Assembly (NCBI RefSeq): GCF_000686725.1
Contig: NZ_KK366007.1
Span: forward strand, 360,687-424,686
DNA: 64,000 nt
Direction: 5' to 3'
Source of the DNA: Clostridium akagii DSM 12554
GTDB taxonomy: Bacteria; Bacillota; Clostridia; Clostridiales; Clostridiaceae
The notes beneath the pieces were generated by a model. The model had not been told where the DNA came from. It was given only the letters and a program-made list of their open reading frames with translations, and did no database searches. Positions 38,093-47,496 of this stretch are shown here, piece by piece (position 1 is the first letter of the stretch; every line of letters begins with the position of its first letter). The position numbers were made by a program, and so were the translations under genes.

Positions 38093-39613
38093 TACTTCTA
38101 AAATTACTTTGTTTTCTACTGCTTTTAAAAGTTCACCATTCTTTAAAAGTTCTTCGCATTTATCAATTTCTTTATACATTATAGTGTCTTCTTCGATAAA
38201 TTGTACGTGTTTTCTTACAGTTTTATAAGCCTCAGAAGTACCAGCACCTAGTTTAAAACCTTCTCTAAAGTCAATTGCTTGGCAAGCTGCCATAATTTCT
38301 GTGGCAAGAACTCTTCTAACATTATTTACGATTTCACGAGACTTATTAACCGATATACTTCCCATACTTACATGATCCTCCTGATTAGCAGAGGACGGAA
38401 TTGAATCTACAGAAGCTGGGTGTGTAAGAATTTTGTTTTCTGACACAAGAGCTGCAGCTGCGTACTGTGTAATCATAAATCCTGAGTTAAGTCCACCATT
38501 TTTAGCAAGGAAAGGTGGTAAATCATTTAAGCTAGAATTTATTAATCTTTCCAGTCTTCTTTCAGAAATATTAGCAAGTTCTGCTACTGCAATACCTAAA
38601 AAATCGAAGCTTAGAGCTATTGGCTGGCCATGGAAGTTTCCACCAGAAATTATATCTCCATTATCAAAAATCAAAGGATTATCAGTAGCGGAATTCATTT
38701 CGATATCAACTACACCTTTGACATAATTTATAGCATCTTTACTTCCACCGTGGACTTGTGGTATACACCTTAAAGTGTAAGCATCTTGAGTTCTTACCTC
38801 ACCTTGATTTGTTACAAAGGTACTACCATCTATTAATGAAAGTATGTTTTTAGCAGTTTTAATTTGTCCAGGATGAGGTCTAACTTCTTGTATTCTTGGA
38901 TCAAAGGCATCTCTAATTCCTCTTAAAGCTTCTAAGGACAGAGCTGCTGCGATATCACTGAGTTTTAAAAGGTTAATGCTATTATACAGAGATATAACAC
39001 CTGAACCTGTCATTACTTGAGTTCCATTTATAAGAGCTAAACCTTCTTTGGAAATCAGTTCAACAACATCAATACCGGCATTTTCCATAGCTTCACGGCC
39101 AGGTAAAATGTTACCTAGAAATTCTGCTTCTCCTTCACCAATCATAGGAAGCACCATGTGAGCTAGTGGTGATAGATCTCCAGAGGCACCAAGGGAACCT
39201 TTTTCTCTTATAATCGGATGTACATTTTTATTAAGCATATCAGCTAGTGTTTGGATTACAGATAAACGTATACCAGAATATCCTTTTGATAATGCATTAG
39301 CTCTTAAAAGCATTATGGCTCTTACAATCTCTTTTGGGAAATTGTTTCCAGTGCTACAAGCATGAGATAATATCAATTTTCGTTGCAGATCTTTGCATTC
39401 ATTTTTCGATATTGTAACGTTAGAAAATTTTCCGAAACCTGTGTTTATGCCGTAAGCAATCTCATTGTTTTCAACTACTTTATCAACTATTTTTCGTGAT
39501 TTGTTAACTTTTTCTTTAGCCTCTTCATCAATTTCAACGATGTAATTATTGAAGGCTACATTTATTACATCGTTTATAGTAAGGTCGTTACCATTTAATT
39601 TAATTATATTCAT
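38090..39613 (-). CDS. hutH: Histidine ammonia-lyase HutH
   Basis: A 507-residue enzyme that removes ammonia from histidine to give urocanate. The MIO prosthetic group forms from A143-S144-G145 in GSLGASGDLSPLAH. YGINTGFG and GGNFHGQPIAL are further signature segments. It is last in the hutU-hutI-hutH operon, 22 bases after hutI, with AAAGGA in front of the ATG. Full length and intact. Confidence 0.95.
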   Translation of the reverse strand: MNIIKLNGNDLTINDVINVAFNNYIVEIDEEAKEKVNKSRKIVDKVVENNEIAYGINTGFGKFSNVTISKNECKDLQRKLILSHACSTGNNFPKEIVRAIMLLRANALSKGYSGIRLSVIQTLADMLNKNVHPIIREKGSLGASGDLSPLAHMVLPMIGEGEAEFLGNILPGREAMENAGIDVVELISKEGLALINGTQVMTGSGVISLYNSINLLKLSDIAAALSLEALRGIRDAFDPRIQEVRPHPGQIKTAKNILSLIDGSTFVTNQGEVRTQDAYTLRCIPQVHGGSKDAINYVKGVVDIEMNSATDNPLIFDNGDIISGGNFHGQPIALSFDFLGIAVAELANISERRLERLINSSLNDLPPFLAKNGGLNSGFMITQYAAAALVSENKILTHPASVDSIPSSANQEDHVSMGSISVNKSREIVNNVRRVLATEIMAACQAIDFREGFKLGAGTSEAYKTVRKHVQFIEEDTIMYKEIDKCEELLKNGELLKAVENKVILEV

Positions 39614-39635
39614 ATTTTATTTAGTCCTTTCATCC

Positions 39636-40886
39636 TTATATAGTTTTACCATTTACAACAACTATGTCACCATTTTTGATTACCTTGTCAACAGAATTTA
39701 CTCCAAAATGATACAATAAGTAATTTAAATTCTTAGCATTAAAAATAACTATATCAGCTTTTTTACCTTTTTCAAGGCTACCAATTTGTTTTTCTTTGCC
39801 AATGGCATAGGCTGCGTTTATAGTCATAGCATTGATTATTTCTTCAGGTAGCATTTTTAATCCAAAACAGGCAAAGGTCATGGTACTTTGGAGAGATTCT
39901 GTGGGGGACGTACCTGGATTACAATCTGTTGCTAAAGCCACAGGTACACCACGCTCTATCATCCTTCTGGCCCTTGCAAACGTATTTAGCATAAGATAAA
40001 AAGACGTTGTTGGAAGAAGTACAGCACAAACTTTATTATCAGCCATAGCATCTATTCCAGTATCTGTTGCAGCCACAAGGTGTTCAGCGGAGGTAGCCTT
40101 AAGTTCACCCGCAAGTTCTGCTGCTCCTGCAGATTCAATTTCATCTGCGTGAATTTTAATTTTTAGCCCTGCTTTTTTGCCAGTTGATAAAATTTTTCTT
40201 GCCTCAGTAGCATTAAAAACTCCATTTTCACAGAAACAATCAATAAAAGTTGCCAAATTATGCTCAGTTATATATGGAATAACTTTTTCTATGATTAAAT
40301 TTATATATCCATTTCTATTCTCTTTATATTCTTTTGGGACGGCATGTGCACCAAGATATGTGGAGATTATATCAATGGGATGTGTTTCATTTAGGGATTT
40401 ATTCACCCTTAGCATCTTTATTTCAGTTTCAAAATCCAGTCCATAACCGGATTTGCTTTCAATGGTAGTTGTACCATGAGAAAGCATTAAATCTAGTCTC
40501 TTTTTAGTTTGAGATTCTAAGTCTTTAATAGAAGCTTCTCTAGTGTTTTCCACAGTGTTAAGTATACCGCCACCAGCATTTAATATATCAATATATTTCA
40601 TATTTTTAAGCTTTAATGGTAACTCAAATTCTCTAGAACCAGCATATACTACGTGAGTGTGGCTATCAATAAGACCAGGAGTTACAGTTTTACCTTCTGC
40701 GTCTATAACAATTTCATCAACAGATAAATATTTATTGTAACCATTGCCACTTCCTACTTCTATAATTATTTCATTTTTTGTTACTATGTAACCATTTTTT
40801 ATTATACTGGCATTCTTTAATTCATTCTTAATTTTAGGGCATATGCCAGCGCAGGTTACAAGGTTAGCTATATTTTTAATTATCAT
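39636..40886 (-). CDS. hutI: Imidazolonepropionase HutI
   Basis: A 416-residue amidohydrolase opening imidazolonepropionate to N-formimino-L-glutamate. The metal-binding PGLIDSHTHVVYAG, KIHADEI, SAEHL and ATDCNPGT motifs are complete. I chose the ATG at 40886 because GGAG lies nine bases upstream; further in-frame ATGs at 40895 and 40901 overlap or precede that site. It acts between HutU and the HutF-like enzyme. Confidence 0.94.
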   Translation of the reverse strand: MIIKNIANLVTCAGICPKIKNELKNASIIKNGYIVTKNEIIIEVGSGNGYNKYLSVDEIVIDAEGKTVTPGLIDSHTHVVYAGSREFELPLKLKNMKYIDILNAGGGILNTVENTREASIKDLESQTKKRLDLMLSHGTTTIESKSGYGLDFETEIKMLRVNKSLNETHPIDIISTYLGAHAVPKEYKENRNGYINLIIEKVIPYITEHNLATFIDCFCENGVFNATEARKILSTGKKAGLKIKIHADEIESAGAAELAGELKATSAEHLVAATDTGIDAMADNKVCAVLLPTTSFYLMLNTFARARRMIERGVPVALATDCNPGTSPTESLQSTMTFACFGLKMLPEEIINAMTINAAYAIGKEKQIGSLEKGKKADIVIFNAKNLNYLLYHFGVNSVDKVIKNGDIVVVNGKTI

Positions 40887-40972
40887 TATTGTCATCTCCA
40901 TATGAAATATTTCTTAGACAGAGGACAGGATTATGGGTTAATTATAAGGAAAATAGACCATAGTATGATGCC

Positions 40973-42997
40973 TTATTTAAAATATTTATCCACAGCATTT
41001 TTCACCGCATTGCCTTCTGATAAATAAGGTATTGTTACGTGGTCAGTACCTTTATGATTATTATTAAAATCAATTATTGTTTCTATGGAACCTTCATTTC
41101 GTGCCCAAGAACGCCTTGAAACTCCACCCATAACATCCCAGCTAATAGCCGATTTTATAATTTCATCTACTCTGTAGCTTCCATCTAATACAAGACCGAA
41201 ACCACCATTAATAGATTTACCAATGCCAACTCCACCACCATTATGAAGTGCAACAAGACTCATACCTCTTGCTGCATTTCCAGCAAAACACTGAACGGCC
41301 ATATCAGCCATAACGTTGCTACCATCTTTTATATTGGCAGTTTCTCTAAATGGTGAATCTGTTCCACTTACATCATGGTGATCTCTACCTATTATTATAG
41401 TTCCAACTTCACCACATCTTACCATGTCATTAAATTTAAGAGCAATGTTTATGCGCCCCTCGGCATCCTGATATAAAATTCTAGCCTGAGTTCCCACTAC
41501 CATGTTGTTTTTATCTGCATCTTTTATCCAATTGTAGTTATCCCTGTCTTGATACCTTCGATTAGGGTCAATACATTCCATAGCAGCATGATCAGTTTTC
41601 AGTAAATCTTCTTTTTTCCCAGTTAAGCAAACCCATCTAAAAGGTCCGTATCCATAATCGAATAATTGAGGTCCCATTATATCCTCTACATAGGAAGGAA
41701 ATATAAAGCCATCTTTATCGTCTATACCATTTTTGGATATTTCGTTAACGCCTGCATCGTAAACTGCTTTCATAAAGGAATTGCCATAATCAAAAAAATA
41801 GGTTCCTCTTTCTACAAGAATCTTTATAAGTTCAAAATGATTTCTAAGGGTATTATCCACTAAGCTATTAAAAGTAGGTCGGTCCTCACCTAGGAGTCTA
41901 GTTCTTTCATCAAAACTAATACCCTGTGGACAATAACCTCCTTCATAGGCTGCATGGCAGGAAGTTTGGTCAGATAATAAATCTATTTTTATATTGTTTT
42001 TTACTACATAATCTAATAAATCAACTATATTACCGTGGTAAGCAATGGAAATAGGTTCTTTTTTAACTAAATATTCTTTTACTAGATTGAATACATCATC
42101 TAGATTTGAAGATATTTTTTTAATCCAACCTTGTTCTAGCCTTGTATTAATTCTAGACAAGTCTACCTCAGCAAATACACCTATACCATTTGCTATTTCT
42201 ATTGCTTTTGGTTGAGCGCCACTCATGCCACCAAGACCAGAACTTACAAATATATGTCCTCTTAGATCTCCATCATTTGGAATTCCAAGTTTCATTCTTC
42301 CTGCATTTAAAAGTGTGTTAAAAGTACCATGAACTATGCCTTGAGGTCCTATATACATCCAACCACCTGCAGTCATTTGACCATAGTTGGCAACACCCAT
42401 TTGTTCTGCTACTTCCCAGTCTTTAAGGTTGTCAAATGCACCTACCATTAAGGCATTTGTGATTATTACTCTTGGAGAATTGGGAGTTGATTTAAATAAA
42501 CCAAGGGGATGTCCAGATTCAAGTACTAAGGTTTGATCCTCAGTTAAGACTTCTAAGTATTTTTTAATTAGTCTATACTGCATCCAATTTTGACACACAC
42601 TACCCGTTTCTCCGTAAGTAACTAATTCATAAGGATAAAGGCCTACTTCAAAATCTAGATTGTTTTCTATCATAACTTGAAAAGCCTTTCCTTCAACACA
42701 TTTTCCTTTGTGTTCATCAATGGATTTTCCGTAAATTCTACCTTCTGGACGAAATCTGTAGCCGTAAATTCTGCCTCTTGTGGTGAGTTCCTCTAAAAAT
42801 TCAGGGATTAAATCATCATGAAATGATGGTGGTATATACCTTAAAGCGTTTTTTAAAGCAATTTCTGTTTGAGCACTAGTTAAAGAAAAACCTCTATCGG
42901 GAGCGCGACGTATACCCTCAATGAACTTAGGCATTTTTGGTAAATCGTCATCCAAACATATTTTCATAGCATTTTTAATATCTAAATTATTTATCAT
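40973..42997 (-). CDS. hutU: Urocanate hydratase HutU
   Basis: A 674-residue enzyme, the longer form of the family, converting urocanate to imidazolonepropionate with tightly bound NAD. Motifs include SGHPLGLFKS, GPQGIVHGT, SGLGGMSGAQPKA (NAD-binding Gly-rich loop) and LLSDQTSCH. It is the first structural gene of the minus-strand operon and has its own promoter with a SARP-like site (43039-43070). TTAGGAGG stands before the ATG. Confidence 0.94.
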   Translation of the reverse strand: MINNLDIKNAMKICLDDDLPKMPKFIEGIRRAPDRGFSLTSAQTEIALKNALRYIPPSFHDDLIPEFLEELTTRGRIYGYRFRPEGRIYGKSIDEHKGKCVEGKAFQVMIENNLDFEVGLYPYELVTYGETGSVCQNWMQYRLIKKYLEVLTEDQTLVLESGHPLGLFKSTPNSPRVIITNALMVGAFDNLKDWEVAEQMGVANYGQMTAGGWMYIGPQGIVHGTFNTLLNAGRMKLGIPNDGDLRGHIFVSSGLGGMSGAQPKAIEIANGIGVFAEVDLSRINTRLEQGWIKKISSNLDDVFNLVKEYLVKKEPISIAYHGNIVDLLDYVVKNNIKIDLLSDQTSCHAAYEGGYCPQGISFDERTRLLGEDRPTFNSLVDNTLRNHFELIKILVERGTYFFDYGNSFMKAVYDAGVNEISKNGIDDKDGFIFPSYVEDIMGPQLFDYGYGPFRWVCLTGKKEDLLKTDHAAMECIDPNRRYQDRDNYNWIKDADKNNMVVGTQARILYQDAEGRINIALKFNDMVRCGEVGTIIIGRDHHDVSGTDSPFRETANIKDGSNVMADMAVQCFAGNAARGMSLVALHNGGGVGIGKSINGGFGLVLDGSYRVDEIIKSAISWDVMGGVSRRSWARNEGSIETIIDFNNNHKGTDHVTIPYLSEGNAVKNAVDKYFK

Positions 42998-43038
42998 TTA
43001 TCTCGGCCTCCTAAACATTAAAAAACATATTAGTATTA

Positions 43039-43070
43039 ATTATATGTTTTTATCGTCTTTACAACGTCTA
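43039..43070 (-). promoter_or_regulatory. SARP-type promoter of hutU-hutI-hutH
   Basis: Read on the minus strand: heptamer TAGACGT (43070-43064), 4 bases, heptamer AAGACGA (43059-43053), 8 bases, then TATAAT (43044-43039). Two heptamers at 11-bp period with the second 8 bp from the -10 box is the layout known for SARP activators. No normal -35 box is present. The same layout is found at 46177-46208. Confidence 0.75.
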
Positions 43071-43140
43071 TTTTGTTACCATAAAAAAATTTGACTGCAT
43101 GGGGGTGTGTATTATATTATCAATTTACAATAAAAAAAGA

Positions 43141-46044
43141 TCAATACGAACATTGATCTTTTAAGAAAGTGGTATTTTTAATTTTATCTTTAGCACTTTG
43201 GAGTAAAGCTAACTCTTTTGGATTTTTTAAAAAGGTGGAACTGATTGTAGCACTTTTTAGAAACTTAACAGCCTCATTAAAATTGCTTTTTCTGAGAGAG
43301 AGTAGGCACATCAAAGATTCTGCAATAGATCTTCCCCAGATTAAATCATAATTACTATAAATATTTAAAGCATCTTTTAAATATTGTTCTGACAAGGCGA
43401 AGTCGGCGGTATTATAAGCAGCTTCACCTGCATTCACATAAAATATAGCTAGACTTGTCAATACATTTCTACCTTTACATATGTTTATAGCTTTTATGTA
43501 ATATTCTAGGGCTTCATTTTGTTTGCAAGTTAAGGTTCGTATATCACCTAGGTAGTTATAGGCTGCAGCAATGGCAACTGCATATTTATCTGCAGTATAT
43601 TCATTGGTGCTAAGAGTATCAATTGATTTGTTTAACATTTTCTCAGCTTTAGAAAATTCGCCAATCATTTTATTATATTGGGCATTTAATCTTAAAAACA
43701 CGCCTATCTCTTTGTTGTCATTTAATTTTGAGGAAAGGGTTAGTCCAGAATTTATATAGGTTATCATGTCAAAAGTATTATTAGTTTGAATGTTATAGTA
43801 TATCATCTGTTTATAACCTTCAAGAATATATGTATAATTATCTAGCATAATGGCTTTCTTAATCATTGTATGTATTATATCTATGCCATCTTTATAGGAA
43901 CCTTTTCTTATTAAATATCTCCCTTTAATGTGCAGGACTCCTATCTCTAGCTCTGCTATTTCATTTGAGTAAGTTTTTTCACTTTTAATTTTATTTAGAA
44001 TATATTCAAGTTTATTTAAAGATACTTTTGTCTTTTTCTCATTAAAATAAAGGGTGTTGTTAAATTTTTCATCATAGTCAAGTATGGGAAATAGTTCATG
44101 ACTAAAATTAAGATAAATGTTTAAGTCCTTAATAATATATTTTAAAGTATCCATATAATTATCTGCTTTTTCAAAATGGTAGATTAGCTTGTTATATGTA
44201 TTTACATCTCTAGTTTCATTGATGCAATCTTTTTCAAGGAGCTTGCCAACCATATTATGCATAATCTTTTTTTTAGCTAAGGATAAATTCATATATATAA
44301 ATTCTCTAAATTTTTCATGAGCAAATTTGAAAAAAATACCGGTACCTTTAGTGACTTCTTTTAATATTGATTTATTCTCAAGCACATCTATAATATCTAT
44401 AATTTCTAATTCGTCTTTTTTCATTAAACTAGTAAATGCCAGTATTGGAATCTCATCATCAAATAAAGATGCTATTTCGAGTAGTTTTGTGGCATCTGGG
44501 GAGATGTCTATAAATCTGCTTCTAATTATATCTTTCATCTTAGACGTCATGATATTTATGTTTTTGTTCAAATATAATAGATTAATATATTCAACTATAA
44601 AAAAAGTGTTGCCTTCGGTTTCTGAATATATTTTGTCTAGTATATCCTTTGATAGGCTAAGGTCTGGTAAAGCTTTATGTAGAAAATTATTCACACCTTC
44701 ATGATTAAAACGATTTAAGTAACAAGTATAAATTTTATCGTATTTATTTATTATGGTCATAAATTTATCCACATCAGAATTATGTTCATCTCTACATGTT
44801 AGTAAAAATAAAGTGTTAGTTTCATAAGAATCAAAAATAAGATTAGTCAAAATAGACAAGCTTATGGAATCCATCCATTGGATATCTTCAAATATAAATA
44901 TCGTTTTATTATTAGTGTTTATTATATTTAATAAACCAAGGGTTAATTCAGTTATAGCATCGTATCTTATGAGGTTTCCACTAATAGATTCTGAAGAAAA
45001 CTCAGGAACTAAGTTATTTATCATTTGGAGCATGGTTTCAGGTATTTTAATGTTTTTAGACGTCATAAAATCATATATTTTTGAAATAATCAGTTTAAAA
45101 GGTTTTAATGTATTTTCAGTGTCAAATTCATAACAATCAATTTCTAAAACTAAAACCTTTGTCCTATCTATTTTTTCTTTGAAATTTTCCTTTAGTTTGG
45201 TTTTGCCAATTCCCATTTCACCTTTTAAGATTACGGATTTGGCAGTGCTTTTATTATTAATAAAATTATTGTAGTTGTTTTCTAAAAAGGTAGTTTCTTC
45301 ATATCTTCCAAAAAAAAATTCCTTAGAAAAACCTATATTTTTACGCTGATTAATTAAATTAAGTACTTTAGCAAATATCTTTTCGGTTTCAGCATCAGGT
45401 GTTATGGATAAATCCTTGTCCAGTATTTCACATAAGGAATTATAAGTTTTAACTGCATCGTTGATTTTGCCTTGGAAATAATAGATTTCCATGAGGTTTC
45501 GGTAAGCACCTTCATTAAATTGATCCTCGCTAATCAATAAATTATAATAATACTCAACTTTGGGGTAATTTTTATTAAGTTTTTCTTTTTTTATGCTACT
45601 ATTTAGTCCTTCTAAATATGCTCTATTCAAAGTAGTTCTTGTTTCCAATGTCCATCTTTCATAGTTTTCAGAACCTTTTATGAAAAATCCTTTTAGAAAT
45701 TCACCGTTGTATAAATCTAAAAGAGTATTGTTTTTAATGAATTTATCCACATCGGTTTCTATTACTATTTTTTTATTAAAACAAAGTACAGATCCATTTG
45801 AATTTGAAAAAATATTTGCATTTGTACTTTTTTTTATAAGATATATGGCATTTCTTAAATTTTTTCTGGCAATATCATCTGGCTTTTCACCCCATAAAAG
45901 GTTAGAGGCATATTCTCTTGTGACTAGGTTATTCATAATCAAATAAATAAATAGTGCCTTCACTTTACTAAATGAAAAATAAAGCTCTTTACCATTATAT
46001 GAAATAGTAGAGTTTCCAAGAAACTTACCATAAATATAGTCCAC
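43141..46044 (-). CDS. SARP/BTAD-type transcriptional activator with AAA ATPase and TPR domains
   Basis: A 967-residue regulator. Residues 1-90 form a winged-helix DNA-binding domain (FSFSKVKALFIYLIMNN, ARKNLRNAIYLIKK). About 100-245 is a bacterial transcriptional activation (BTAD) helical repeat. A NACHT/AAA-like ATPase starts with Walker A KGEMGIGKTKL near 272-281 and has Walker B IFIFEDIQWMD. The C-terminal half is TPR-like. I chose GTG at 46044 because AAAGGTGGTGA lies just before it; the frame continues upstream without a site. It sits between the two hut transcription units, whose promoters carry SARP-like repeats, so it is the likely hut activator. Confidence 0.85.
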   Translation of the reverse strand: MDYIYGKFLGNSTISYNGKELYFSFSKVKALFIYLIMNNLVTREYASNLLWGEKPDDIARKNLRNAIYLIKKSTNANIFSNSNGSVLCFNKKIVIETDVDKFIKNNTLLDLYNGEFLKGFFIKGSENYERWTLETRTTLNRAYLEGLNSSIKKEKLNKNYPKVEYYYNLLISEDQFNEGAYRNLMEIYYFQGKINDAVKTYNSLCEILDKDLSITPDAETEKIFAKVLNLINQRKNIGFSKEFFFGRYEETTFLENNYNNFINNKSTAKSVILKGEMGIGKTKLKENFKEKIDRTKVLVLEIDCYEFDTENTLKPFKLIISKIYDFMTSKNIKIPETMLQMINNLVPEFSSESISGNLIRYDAITELTLGLLNIINTNNKTIFIFEDIQWMDSISLSILTNLIFDSYETNTLFLLTCRDEHNSDVDKFMTIINKYDKIYTCYLNRFNHEGVNNFLHKALPDLSLSKDILDKIYSETEGNTFFIVEYINLLYLNKNINIMTSKMKDIIRSRFIDISPDATKLLEIASLFDDEIPILAFTSLMKKDELEIIDIIDVLENKSILKEVTKGTGIFFKFAHEKFREFIYMNLSLAKKKIMHNMVGKLLEKDCINETRDVNTYNKLIYHFEKADNYMDTLKYIIKDLNIYLNFSHELFPILDYDEKFNNTLYFNEKKTKVSLNKLEYILNKIKSEKTYSNEIAELEIGVLHIKGRYLIRKGSYKDGIDIIHTMIKKAIMLDNYTYILEGYKQMIYYNIQTNNTFDMITYINSGLTLSSKLNDNKEIGVFLRLNAQYNKMIGEFSKAEKMLNKSIDTLSTNEYTADKYAVAIAAAYNYLGDIRTLTCKQNEALEYYIKAINICKGRNVLTSLAIFYVNAGEAAYNTADFALSEQYLKDALNIYSNYDLIWGRSIAESLMCLLSLRKSNFNEAVKFLKSATISSTFLKNPKELALLQSAKDKIKNTTFLKDQCSY

Positions 46045-46176
46045 AAAAATCACCACCTTTAGAAGTATCATTTGGAGAAAAAACTTCAACTTAAACAAAA
46101 AACTTTTTTATAAATCACTAAAATATATACTAATAATATAACAAATTAGCACTAAATAACAAGATATTTATAAAAT

Positions 46177-46208
46177 TAGACGTTATATAGATGTTCATAT
46201 AATATAAT
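46177..46208 (+). promoter_or_regulatory. SARP-type promoter of the M20-hutF-hutD operon
   Basis: TAGACGT (46177-46183), 4 bases, TAGATGT (46188-46194), 8 bases, TATAAT (46203-46208). Spacing is identical to the hutU promoter, and 5 of 7 bases of the heptamer agree in all four copies (xAGAYGx). Confidence 0.75.
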
Positions 46209-46249
46209 TAAGACATTTGAAAAATAAAAACAGTAAGAAGGCGTGCTAA

Positions 46250-47494
46250 ATGTTAATTAATAAAGAAAGACTTATGGAAAGATTAAATACTTTAGCTGAA
46301 TATGGTAAGAATGTACATGGGGGAATGGACAGACCATTTGGTAGTGAGGCTGATATAAACGCTAGAAAATGGCTTATATATTTATGGGGAAAACAACTTA
46401 ATTTTAAGGTTAAAATAGATGCTATAGGGAATTTGTGGGCGGGGCTAGCAGGTACTGAAAACTTACCAGCATTAGTTTTAGGATCGCATCATGATACGGT
46501 TGCAAATGGTGGAAAATACGATGGAGCATTAGGTGTAATTCTTGCTACGGAAGTTCTGAATATAATTAAGGAAAACAATTATAAACTAAGGCATCCCTTA
46601 AAACTTGTATCTTTTACAGCGGAAGAGCCTAATATGTTTAATCTATCTACTTTAGGAAGTAGAGTTGCTTCGGGAAAATTAATTAAAGATGATATCAAGG
46701 GTGCAAAGGGTGATTATGGAATAACGCTTGGAGAAGCTTTGAAAAAAGTAGGAGGATCCATAGAAAATCTGCAAGATGCAAAAATTTCAAAGGAGGATAT
46801 GAGTGCCTTTATTGAATGTCACATTGAACAGGGGAGACGACTGTTTGATAAAAATTTGTCCTTAGCCGTTGTTCCAAAGGTAACAGGTATTTATAGGGAA
46901 AAGGTAAAGATTATAGGTGAGCCAAATCATGCAGGTACAACGGTAATGTCTTGCAGGCATGATGCTCTTATTGCAGCATCACAGCTTTGCCTTGAATTTG
47001 AAAAAATAATTAAAGATATTCATAGGGACGATGTGGTGGGTACAGTTGGGCATATTGAAGTTAAGCCTAATTCTATTAACATAATTCCTGGAGAAGTAGA
47101 TACGATTTTAGAATTTAGAACTCCTGATTTTAATGATGTAGAAATAATTTATGCAAATATTAATAATGCTATCTCTTTTATAGAAAACAAAAGAGGGGTA
47201 AAAATAATAAGTGAAACTATGCTTAAACAAAGAGAAGTAATAATGGATAAAGCTATTATTAGCACACTAAAAAGAGCTATGACAAAAATGGATGAGACTA
47301 ATATTGAACTTGTTAGTATGGCAGGGCATGATGCTGTTCATATGTCGAGTCTTACTAAAACTGCTATGCTTTTTGTTGCCAGTGTCAATGGCAAAAGCCA
47401 TTGTGCTGATGAATTTACAGAAGAAATGGATATAATAAAGGCTGCCAATGTTTTACTGGAAACAATATTAATATTAGATAAGGAGCTAGACTAA
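46250..47494 (+). CDS. M20-family Zn amidohydrolase (allantoate/N-carbamoyl-amino-acid hydrolase type)
   Basis: A 414-residue peptidase-M20-type hydrolase. Metal ligands are visible in LGSHHDTV, GGKYDGALG and SFTAEEPNMFN; ECHIEQGRRL and EPNHAGTTVMSCRHDAL mark the dimerisation and substrate part of the N-carbamoyl/allantoate group. It is first gene of an operon with a HutF-like deiminase and hutD and has the hut-type promoter. I infer that it removes the formyl group from N-formylglutamate, replacing HutG. An allantoate hydrolase is the alternative. Confidence 0.8.
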   Translation: MLINKERLMERLNTLAEYGKNVHGGMDRPFGSEADINARKWLIYLWGKQLNFKVKIDAIGNLWAGLAGTENLPALVLGSHHDTVANGGKYDGALGVILATEVLNIIKENNYKLRHPLKLVSFTAEEPNMFNLSTLGSRVASGKLIKDDIKGAKGDYGITLGEALKKVGGSIENLQDAKISKEDMSAFIECHIEQGRRLFDKNLSLAVVPKVTGIYREKVKIIGEPNHAGTTVMSCRHDALIAASQLCLEFEKIIKDIHRDDVVGTVGHIEVKPNSINIIPGEVDTILEFRTPDFNDVEIIYANINNAISFIENKRGVKIISETMLKQREVIMDKAIISTLKRAMTKMDETNIELVSMAGHDAVHMSSLTKTAMLFVASVNGKSHCADEFTEEMDIIKAANVLLETILILDKELD

Positions 47495-47496
47495 TT

